From Methanarcanum sp963640855 (GTDB lineage: Archaea > Thermoplasmatota > Thermoplasmata > Methanomassiliicoccales > Methanomethylophilaceae): a stretch of DNA of 32,298 nucleotides. The stretch is taken from contig CAVIAJ010000018.1 of assembly GCA_963640855.1 (NCBI GenBank), positions 1 through 32,298 on the forward strand. Direction: 5' to 3'. The notes under the pieces are model-generated. The model saw only the letters and a list, made by a program, of their open reading frames with translations, searched no databases and was not told the origin of the DNA. Shown piece after piece: positions 25,387 to 32,298 of the stretch (the stretch's first letter is position 1; each line of letters starts with the position of its first letter). The translations under genes and the position numbers were made by a program.

Positions 25387-28255
25387 ACTCAACGAACAGC
25401 AGAAAGAACTTGCAAACACAATCGACGGAATGGTAGTGGTGGATGCAGGTCCCGGAACGGGAAAGACTACGACCATCGTAAACAGATACATCAATCTGAT
25501 AAAGAACAACAAGGACCCGATGGACATCCTGATGCTGACGTTTACCAACAACGCGGCAAAAGACATGAAAGCGAAGATAACGAAAGAGCTCATCGCATTG
25601 GACTCAGAGGGAAGCGATGTCTACAGAAAACTCGCCAAAAACGTGAGAACAACGACATTCGATTCACAGTGTCTCAGCATCGTTCTCGATTCGCCGGAAT
25701 GTGTAAACGAATTCTTCGGCGTGAAGGAATCGCTTTCGAGAAACGCACGTCTTGTTGAGAATGAAACTCTCAACCGTGAATATTTCCGCAGTTACTATGC
25801 GAGATTCATCAACGACCACTCCGGAAGATACCGCAAAAACGGCAATGATCCCGCTGCACTGATGAGCGGCAGAGTAAATGACGTGTACACAATCATCAAC
25901 AAACTGATGTCACGCGGCATAATGCCTCTGGAATACGAATGGTTCGGCAAAGGCCAGAAAATGGTTGAAGGAAGAACGGAAGAAGTATTCCGCAGCCTCT
26001 GCGAAAAGAAAGACAAAATTGCCGATGCAATAGCGGATATGAAGAAAACTCCGGAAGATTACACTCTGCCTGAAATCGACGAAACAAAAGAGATTTCCGA
26101 GGACTTCATTCGTTCGGTTTCCGACGAAGACCGCACGATGCTTCTTGAGTTCATCCGCGACGTCTACTACGGATACATCAAAACATCTATTGCAGACAAC
26201 AGACTCACCTTCGGATTGGTTGAACTGTTTGCATTCGCAATCTTGTTCTCCGACAGACGTTCGCGCGAAATGCATTCCGTGAGCTACATGACAATCGATG
26301 AATTCCAGGATACAAACGAACTTCAGCTGAAAATCTGTCTTCTTCTGCTGAAAGAACCGAACCTGTGTGCAGTCGGCGATTGGAAACAGGGAATCTATGG
26401 ATTCAGATTCGTTTCCATTGACAACATTACGGATTTCGACGACAGGGTGGATCTCTTTATCACGGAACTGAACAGAGAAGACGGACTTGTTCCTTTCAGA
26501 ATACCTTCGGTGAAGCACATCAACTTCACGGAAAACCACAGGAGCACCCCTCTTGTTCTTGAAAAGACGTTCAAATCACTCGAACTCAGAGGAACAAAAA
26601 CCGAAGAGGTCAGGAACGGAGAGATCGTCTACCTCAATTCCGCCAGAGCGGAATCGTTCGGAAATCACACCGCATTCGATATGATTGAATCCGATTCGCG
26701 TGACGAAGAAATCGAAGATGTTGTAAAGAGAATTCTCGAATACATCTCGAATCCGAGATGCGTTGTCGTAGACAGAGACGGCGAGAGAAAGATGAAATTC
26801 AGCGATATCGCCGTCCTCTGCCGCAACGGAAAAATGTGCAGAGACATCCTTGAAAGATGCACTCAGTATCATATTCCTGCCTTTTTCCAGGGCGAACTCG
26901 AAGTAATGTCCACGAGAGAAGGTAAGTTGGCACTCGCATGGATGAGATATGTCAACAACTCAAAGGACAAGAAGGGCATGATGGCAATCCTCTCCGACAG
27001 AGGCTATCCGCTGTCAAAGATCGATCCGATTCTCGGCAAAGGTGGTTCATTCGAAATGCCCGATGAATTCGCGGAACTCAGAGGACGTCTTATGGGAAAG
27101 AGGAGAAGACCCAACGACCTCCTTACGTCGATATTCGCGTTCTACGAACTGGACAATGAGATCACACAGTCGATAATCAACATCGTTTCATCGGCTTACA
27201 GCAACTCACTGATGACAATCTCCGATCTCATCAGGCTGATAGAGGACGACATTGCAAACGGTACGAAATACGATGTTGAACCGTCACTCGATGCCGAAGC
27301 AGTTACGATTCAGACGATGCACAAATCCAAAGGATTGGAGTATCCCGCCGTAATCATCGCAGGAATCAACAAAAAGTCTATGCCCAACACCACCGGCGAG
27401 AAGACGACAGTGAGATATTCGGACAGATTCGGAATCAGATGTACCAAAGAGTACAGAGTTACTGAAGTCGACGGCACCGTGTATGAAGGAATTGTCGATT
27501 CATGGAAACACAAAATCCTGAAGACCATCGATGAGAAGGATTACTCCGAAGACAGAAGGCTGATGTTCGTTGCGGTTTCAAGAGCGAAACAGTACGTGAC
27601 AGTAACATCAAGCGATCCTTCGGAATTCTTCACCGGACTCGGCATCGGAATGGATTCTGAAGACGAAAAGGCAACTGTCCTCACGGATGCAGCATCGACT
27701 CTCACGGAAGCACCCGTTATCGGAGAATATGCCGTAAGGCGCAGAAGTCTGTCTCCGCACGATCTGATGGGGCTGTTCAAAGACCGTGTCGAATTCGCCG
27801 AAGGCGAGGGAACGAAATACGGAACAAAAGTCCACGAAGCGGCATATTCGATGTGGAGAGGCAACAGATACGACAAATCTCTGAAAGAATGCGACAGAAT
27901 CAGAGAAATCCTCGATTCCGTAAAAGATGCAAAAACTTCGGCGGAAGTAAGATTTGTACTCCCCGTAGACGATGTTTCGATCAAAGGAGCAATCGATCTG
28001 ATGGCGGAGTTCGACGATCACATCGAAATCCATGACTACAAGACCGACGGAACGAAAGAAAACATCAGACTGTACGAACTGCAGCTGAGTATCTACGCCG
28101 CAGCGGTTGCTTCGACAACAGACAAGCCGATCGAGTGCTACATCGACTACCTCAATATAGGTTCCGAAAAAGTTGAGAAAATCACGGACATCGACGGAAT
28201 AAAATCGATGGTGAGGAAATACTACGAGGCATTAGACGTGCCTGATTTCCTTTAA
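25379..28255 (+). CDS. addA: AddA-like helicase-nuclease
   Basis: A 958-residue superfamily 1 helicase fused to a nuclease. Helicase motifs in order are Walker A GPGTGKTT, motif II IDEFQDT, motif III GDWKQGIYGF, motif IV-like FTENHRST, motif V TMHKSKGLEYP and motif VI MFVAVSRAK. The C-terminal about 180 residues carry a RecB-type nuclease (GTKVHEAAY, AIDLMAEFDDHIEIHDYKTDGT, YELQLSIYA) with D, D, K and Q in place. A strong AGGAGGTGA sits 5 bases before the ATG at 25379; an in-frame GTG at 25370 lies inside this ribosome site and is unlikely. As both subunits keep nuclease motifs, the pair is of AddAB rather than RecBCD type. Confidence 0.85.
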   Translation: MPELNEQQKELANTIDGMVVVDAGPGTGKTTTIVNRYINLIKNNKDPMDILMLTFTNNAAKDMKAKITKELIALDSEGSDVYRKLAKNVRTTTFDSQCLSIVLDSPECVNEFFGVKESLSRNARLVENETLNREYFRSYYARFINDHSGRYRKNGNDPAALMSGRVNDVYTIINKLMSRGIMPLEYEWFGKGQKMVEGRTEEVFRSLCEKKDKIADAIADMKKTPEDYTLPEIDETKEISEDFIRSVSDEDRTMLLEFIRDVYYGYIKTSIADNRLTFGLVELFAFAILFSDRRSREMHSVSYMTIDEFQDTNELQLKICLLLLKEPNLCAVGDWKQGIYGFRFVSIDNITDFDDRVDLFITELNREDGLVPFRIPSVKHINFTENHRSTPLVLEKTFKSLELRGTKTEEVRNGEIVYLNSARAESFGNHTAFDMIESDSRDEEIEDVVKRILEYISNPRCVVVDRDGERKMKFSDIAVLCRNGKMCRDILERCTQYHIPAFFQGELEVMSTREGKLALAWMRYVNNSKDKKGMMAILSDRGYPLSKIDPILGKGGSFEMPDEFAELRGRLMGKRRRPNDLLTSIFAFYELDNEITQSIINIVSSAYSNSLMTISDLIRLIEDDIANGTKYDVEPSLDAEAVTIQTMHKSKGLEYPAVIIAGINKKSMPNTTGEKTTVRYSDRFGIRCTKEYRVTEVDGTVYEGIVDSWKHKILKTIDEKDYSEDRRLMFVAVSRAKQYVTVTSSDPSEFFTGLGIGMDSEDEKATVLTDAASTLTEAPVIGEYAVRRRSLSPHDLMGLFKDRVEFAEGEGTKYGTKVHEAAYSMWRGNRYDKSLKECDRIREILDSVKDAKTSAEVRFVLPVDDVSIKGAIDLMAEFDDHIEIHDYKTDGTKENIRLYELQLSIYAAAVASTTDKPIECYIDYLNIGSEKVEKITDIDGIKSMVRKYYEALDVPDFL

Positions 28256-28285
28256 CGATAAATAATCCGTCCACGATGGGGGTTT

Positions 28286-30922
28286 ATGGTCCTCACAGGT
28301 TTGACATCGAAGGAGGTCGAAGAGCGCATCTCCAAAGGCGAAGTCAACTCAGTGGAACAGGTAGTAAGCCGTACGTATACGGACATCATCGTGAAGAACG
28401 TCTTCACAACGTTTAACGTTATCCTGTTCGCATTGGGTGCAATCCTCATCTGTTTCGAAGAGTACATCAATGCTCTCGCAGCGACATTCGTGATATGTCT
28501 GAGCGTAACAGTAGCCACAGTTCAGGAAGTGAGGGCGAAACGCAGACTGGATAAAATCGCACTGCTGATGAGACCTAAGGTCACCGTTGTGAGGGATTCT
28601 GCGGAATGTGAGGTAGACCAATCTGAAATCGTCAAAGACGATATCATCAAACTCTCTTCCGGGGACCAGGCTCTCGTGGACGGATGTCTTGTCGAATCCG
28701 ATTATCTGGAAATGGATGAATCGCTGCTGACAGGCGAATCGCACACCGTGAGGAAAAAAGAGAACGACAGGATTTACTCCGGATCATACTGCGTAACGGG
28801 AACTGGATATTACTGCGTCGATGCCTTCGGAGACTCTACATTCGCGTCGAAGATGCTCTCATCCGCGAGACAGTTCAAAAAGAAAAAAACGCCTCTGCAG
28901 ATTGAAACTACCGCGGTAACTGAATTGCTGATTATCGTATCGATCATCTTTATGGTGCTGATGATCATAATCAACCTGATCAAGCACTTTGATTCCTCGG
29001 TACTTGTCACGACAATTGTCAACAACGCCGTGATTGTTCTCGACATCGTTCCGATCGCTCTGTTATTGCTGATAGTCATCGCATATATGGTGTCGGCAGT
29101 CAGAATGGCCGATACGGGGGTGCTTCTTCAGAACTCAAATTCCATCGAAGCGCTGAGTCATGTCAACGTCGTCTGTATGGATAAGACTGGTACAATCACC
29201 ACAAACAAGCTGAATTTCCGTGAAGAAATCACTTATGCCGAAGAAGCCGATGATTTGACCAAATTATTCGCAAACTCCACAGGCAGCAGAAACCGCACGA
29301 TTGACGCACTCATTAAGAAATTCGGAGAAGCGGATGTCAAACCTATCGATGAAATCCGTTTCTCATCCGAGAGGAAATACAGTGCGGTCAAAGTGATGTA
29401 TAACGGAAGCCTGGTAACAATCTATTCCGGTGCATATTCCGTTCTTGCACCTTATCTCGACAGATCGGATGTCAAAGAAGTCATCGAATCCTACGCAAAG
29501 ATGGGTTACAGAGCGTTACTCATAACCGCAGGTCCCGACTTCGATATGTATTCAGACAACGAGCCTCGGATTCCCGAGAAACTCAGAGTGATGTCTGTCA
29601 TCGCCATAGAGGATGAAGTCCGCAGCGACTGCAGGGAAACGATGAACGTATTCCTTGAAAACGGAATGGATATCAAAGTCATCTCGGGAGACGATCCCGC
29701 AACCGTCGATGCACTGTTCACCATCGCAGGTATTCCCGGAGAAAGGAAAATTATCTCCGGTGACGAACTCGATGCTCTCAAAGGCGAAGAAAGAGAGAAA
29801 GCAATCGTCGAGTACAACATATTCGGAAGGATGAGGCCCGACCACAAGGAAGAGATTGTTGAAACTCTCAAACAGAAAGGAAAATACGTCGCAATGATCG
29901 GTGACGGTGTAAACGACGTAAAATCACTCAAATCCGCTCAGGTCGGAGTTGCTTTGGAAAGCGGTGCGGGTGCGGCAAGAGGAGTCGCCGACATGGTTCT
30001 CATGGGAGACAGTTTCTCGGCGCTTCCCCGTGCACTCGTCGAAGGTAAGAGGACCGTAAGCGGAATGAGAGACATTCTCAAACAGTACGTGTCAAGAAAT
30101 TTCGTTTTCGCTTTCCTTGTTCTGTTCATTATGCTCATTATAGGTTCTGTTCTCAGAACTACACTTTTCCTTCCGACACAGGCAACATTCTATGCTTTCG
30201 CTTCTGTCGCAATACCTTCGTTCCTTATGACACTCTGGGCCAAACCGTCCGACGTAAAAGGTGCGATTCTGCCTGCAGTGTTAAGTTACAGTGTACCGAT
30301 GGCGCTTTCGATAGCATTATTCGCAGTGGGAATCTACCTGTTCTTCTATATCGGAACACTGAACGGCCTCCTCGGTTACTACTACATCGATTTCGATACA
30401 CTGTACAGGTTCGGCTATCCGCAGTTCGAATCCACAGAAGCAATGCTCTATTATTACGAAAGCAACGGAATAGATATCTTAGAAAGATATGCGGAAACAG
30501 CGGCAAGAAATGCATTGTTACTGTTTGTAATTCTTGCGCAGATTTCACAGCTGTTTTTCATCAACCCAATCCACAAATTCTTCGCACTCGACGGCAAGGT
30601 TACGGGAAACTACAATGTATTCTTCCTTACGTTCATACTCTACGGAGTGGTCGCATTGGCTTACTATGCCGTAAACACAACGGACTTTGCCTGGCAGTTC
30701 CTTCAGATTGTCGCATTCCCGCTGAAACATACACTCGCAATCATCGGTTTACTGCTGATTTGGTTCTTCGGTGTAAGAATATTCATGCACCACAACATAT
30801 TCAACTTCATCACGAACCTCACGGAGAAATGGTTCCAGAGAGCACTCTACAAAGTATCCGTGAAATCGGACAAGGAGGACAATCAGGATGTACACACTGT
30901 CCATAGACACATGCGTGAATGA
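28286..30922 (+). CDS. P-type cation-transporting ATPase, CtpE-like
   Basis: An 878-residue P-type ATPase. The actuator-domain loop is LLTGES, the phosphorylated aspartate is D299 in CMDKTGT, and the hinge is GDGVND. The nucleotide-binding domain is short: it has FSSERKYSAVKV but lacks the usual KGAPE lysine (SGAYSVL), much as in CtpE-like calcium pumps. Membrane helix 4 has a single proline (DIVPIALLLL) instead of PEGL. Between late helices is a Tyr-rich outer loop of about 50 residues (near 690-745). I infer cation transport, with Ca2+ as the leading guess. The end overlaps the following small gene by 35 bases. Confidence 0.82.
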   Translation: MVLTGLTSKEVEERISKGEVNSVEQVVSRTYTDIIVKNVFTTFNVILFALGAILICFEEYINALAATFVICLSVTVATVQEVRAKRRLDKIALLMRPKVTVVRDSAECEVDQSEIVKDDIIKLSSGDQALVDGCLVESDYLEMDESLLTGESHTVRKKENDRIYSGSYCVTGTGYYCVDAFGDSTFASKMLSSARQFKKKKTPLQIETTAVTELLIIVSIIFMVLMIIINLIKHFDSSVLVTTIVNNAVIVLDIVPIALLLLIVIAYMVSAVRMADTGVLLQNSNSIEALSHVNVVCMDKTGTITTNKLNFREEITYAEEADDLTKLFANSTGSRNRTIDALIKKFGEADVKPIDEIRFSSERKYSAVKVMYNGSLVTIYSGAYSVLAPYLDRSDVKEVIESYAKMGYRALLITAGPDFDMYSDNEPRIPEKLRVMSVIAIEDEVRSDCRETMNVFLENGMDIKVISGDDPATVDALFTIAGIPGERKIISGDELDALKGEEREKAIVEYNIFGRMRPDHKEEIVETLKQKGKYVAMIGDGVNDVKSLKSAQVGVALESGAGAARGVADMVLMGDSFSALPRALVEGKRTVSGMRDILKQYVSRNFVFAFLVLFIMLIIGSVLRTTLFLPTQATFYAFASVAIPSFLMTLWAKPSDVKGAILPAVLSYSVPMALSIALFAVGIYLFFYIGTLNGLLGYYYIDFDTLYRFGYPQFESTEAMLYYYESNGIDILERYAETAARNALLLFVILAQISQLFFINPIHKFFALDGKVTGNYNVFFLTFILYGVVALAYYAVNTTDFAWQFLQIVAFPLKHTLAIIGLLLIWFFGVRIFMHHNIFNFITNLTEKWFQRALYKVSVKSDKEDNQDVHTVHRHMRE

Positions 30923-31070
30923 ATTCGATATTTCAATCGAGAAAGCGGTTCTGTCGATGGGGAAGAATCCCGATTCGTACATCTACCTCATCGGCAGCAA
31001 TCCCGTTCCTATGGATTCTGTTCCTTCCGACTGCAAAGTAAGGGCTGTAAGGGTGGCTTCCGGAGGATGA
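30888..31070 (+). CDS. Small protein of unknown function before the methyltransferase
   Basis: A 60-residue protein (begins MYTLSIDTCVNEFDIS, ends VRAVRVASGG) that I do not recognise. It has two cysteines (9 and 49) and no membrane segment. It starts inside the end of the ATPase gene. A strong AAGGAGG ribosome site (30872-30878) lies 9 bases before its ATG, which strongly suggests it is translated. Its stop is one base before the ATG of the methyltransferase gene, whose ribosome site GGAGG lies within its last codons, so the two are coupled. A role with the methyltransferase, such as a small accessory protein, is inference only. Confidence 0.65.
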   Translation: MYTLSIDTCVNEFDISIEKAVLSMGKNPDSYIYLIGSNPVPMDSVPSDCKVRAVRVASGG

Positions 31071-31071
31071 A

Positions 31072-32220
31072 ATGGATAATTTCGGACCTGTCGATGAGGA
31101 ATGGCTTCAGAAAGCCAAGAAAAGATATGCGTCCGCAGTAATTGGGGCACCCGGTGCGGACAGAATTCCCGTCGATCCGATGATGCTGTCGCATTCCGCG
31201 GTACTGTACGGACATACAATCAGAGAATTCTATGAAAACCCGAAACTCGCCGCGGTGTGTCTCGCACACGCACAGCAGCATTATGATTTGCTTCCGGTAA
31301 CAAAATACTACTTCGCACACCCGTGGCTGCCCGAATTGGGAATCAATCTGAAATTCATGGATCTCACCGCACCCGTTCCGACAAATACCGTTGTCGAATC
31401 GCCGGAAGATGCCGAAAAATTGGAAATACCGGGTTCCGAAGAAATCCGTTCGGGATACACGTTCAACAGATTGATCTCTGCAATGGATTACATCAAAGAA
31501 ACTCTTCCGAAAATGTTCGTTCCCCTCGCATACGTTCCCGAACCCGTAGGAGCAGGAGGAGAATTATGCGGATTGGAACAGTTCTTCATGTGGTGTCAGA
31601 CCGAGATGGATCTTGCGAAGAAATTGGTCGATGTTTATGTTGAAACTGCAACAACGGGTGCCGAAGCCATCGCAAAAAGATACGGAATGGCATTACTGAA
31701 CACATCCGCCGTTTTGGAAAACAGCGATTCCATGTCACCGGAAATGATTAAGGAAATCTCACCTCCCGCACTGAACAAACTTGTCAGAGGATGTCTTTCC
31801 AAAGGTGCCGGACCTCAGATATTCTATCACTTCTGCGGCAATCATAAGGACGATTACATGCTGTATCCGGGAAAGATTGTATTCACACCTCTCACCATCG
31901 TGCAGATCGGTTACTGGGAACGTAACGAATTCCCCGCACAGGTGATGAAAGATACATTCGGAAAACTCTGCGCAATCATGCCTTCGGTGGATACTAAATT
32001 ATTCGTAATCGAAGACAATCAGAAAACAATCTACGAACACGCAAGAATGCAGATTGAAAACGGTATCGACACAAAATGCGGAATGATATTGGGAACCACC
32101 TGCGAAGTACCTCCGATATCATACGAATACAACATCAAATCACTCGTAAAAGCTGCGGAAGATTTCGGAAGATACGATAAAACCGACGAAAGAATCGCAG
32201 ACCCTTCCGTTAACAGCTAA
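31072..32220 (+). CDS. Uroporphyrinogen decarboxylase-family methyltransferase (MtaA/MtbA-like)
   Basis: A 382-residue TIM-barrel protein of the UroD/MtaA/CmuA family. The zinc-binding residues of methylcobamide:CoM methyltransferases are present: H253 and C255 in FYHFCGN, and C344 in GTTCEVPP. This supports methyl transfer from a corrinoid protein to a thiol such as coenzyme M, rather than haem synthesis. It is longer than typical MtaA/MtbA (about 340) with an extended N-terminal region, so it is a divergent member and the methyl donor is unknown. No corrinoid protein gene is in view. GGAGG precedes the ATG by 6 bases. It ends the run of plus-strand genes, 21 bases before the terminal repeat. 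Confidence 0.82.
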   Translation: MDNFGPVDEEWLQKAKKRYASAVIGAPGADRIPVDPMMLSHSAVLYGHTIREFYENPKLAAVCLAHAQQHYDLLPVTKYYFAHPWLPELGINLKFMDLTAPVPTNTVVESPEDAEKLEIPGSEEIRSGYTFNRLISAMDYIKETLPKMFVPLAYVPEPVGAGGELCGLEQFFMWCQTEMDLAKKLVDVYVETATTGAEAIAKRYGMALLNTSAVLENSDSMSPEMIKEISPPALNKLVRGCLSKGAGPQIFYHFCGNHKDDYMLYPGKIVFTPLTIVQIGYWERNEFPAQVMKDTFGKLCAIMPSVDTKLFVIEDNQKTIYEHARMQIENGIDTKCGMILGTTCEVPPISYEYNIKSLVKAAEDFGRYDKTDERIADPSVNS

Positions 32221-32241
32221 TGTCATATTTCCCGCGTATAA

Positions 32242-32298
32242 GCTACTGTGTTCGGCAATTCTGGTAGGTAACTTCTTTTGATTTGTTCTGCGGGTATT
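32242..32298. repeat. Right copy of 57-bp terminal inverted repeat
   Basis: Exact reverse complement of bases 1-57. It begins 21 bases after the methyltransferase stop. Together with the left copy it frames the whole window in inverted orientation. Confidence 0.9.

Noticed and set aside
31072..32220. True uroporphyrinogen decarboxylase for haem synthesis
   Set aside because: The HxC...C zinc residues point to the MtaA/MtbA-type methyltransferase branch, and no other haem genes are near.
1..32298. Pyrrolysine (TAG) read-through inside a gene
   Set aside because: None of the broken genes is interrupted by TAG; the breaks are frame changes. No TAG-interrupted methylamine methyltransferase is present.
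1..32298. The whole window as a transposon or virus bounded by its inverted repeats
   Set aside because: There is no transposase, integrase, capsid or replication gene, and the content (hisD, trkAH, exonucleases, respiratory-type complex) is chromosomal.
1..32298. CRISPR array, tRNA or rRNA genes
   Set aside because: No regularly spaced repeats, tRNA cloverleaf sequence or rRNA-like stretch was seen by eye.

Overview
The window looks archaeal, most likely from the Methanomassiliicoccales (Thermoplasmata, gut-type methylotrophic methanogens); this is an inference. The support is: archaeal TATA-like boxes 25-35 bases before start codons with little or no 5' leader; a zinc HxC...C methylcobamide:CoM methyltransferase-like protein; a surface protein with an InlB-type B repeat; and 28 readable stop codons that are TGA (20) or TAA (8) and never TAG, as expected where TAG is reserved for pyrrolysine. 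No rRNA, tRNA or CRISPR array was seen, and no gene-free stretch exceeds 300 bases.

Layout. Bases 1-57 and 32242-32298 are perfect reverse complements, so both ends run into the same repeat. From 205 to 4412 lie a frameshifted surface protein, a HAD phosphatase, a frameshifted transglutaminase-like protein, a truncated membrane methyltransferase and a universal stress protein. From 11625 down to 4396 (minus strand) is a six-gene operon for a membrane complex of the group 4 [NiFe]-hydrogenase/complex I superfamily. Its large subunit has lost all four Ni-binding cysteines, so it is an energy-converting hydrogenase-related (Ehr-type) complex rather than a hydrogenase. Next come a LOG-family nucleotide hydrolase, hisD, a trkA-trkH potassium uptake operon, and a DUF998 membrane protein coupled to a TPR-like protein.

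From 18172 to 28255 is a DNA-handling region: an ABC-type ATPase overlapped by a DUF4435/TOPRIM protein (the architecture of the PARIS anti-phage system), exonuclease VII (xseA-xseB), a PaaI thioesterase with a zinc-ribbon membrane protein, and an AddB/AddA-like pair in which both subunits keep nuclease motifs and AddB keeps its four Fe-S cysteines. The window ends with a P-type ATPase, a 60-residue unknown protein and the UroD-family methyltransferase, in one closely spaced run.

The most notable points are the cysteine-free hydrogenase-like complex, the PARIS-like pair near bacterial-type exonucleases, the inverted terminal repeats, two single-base frameshifts in A-runs, an unexplained 12-bp dyad at 3892-3935, and four of five convergent gene pairs overlapping at their 3' ends.
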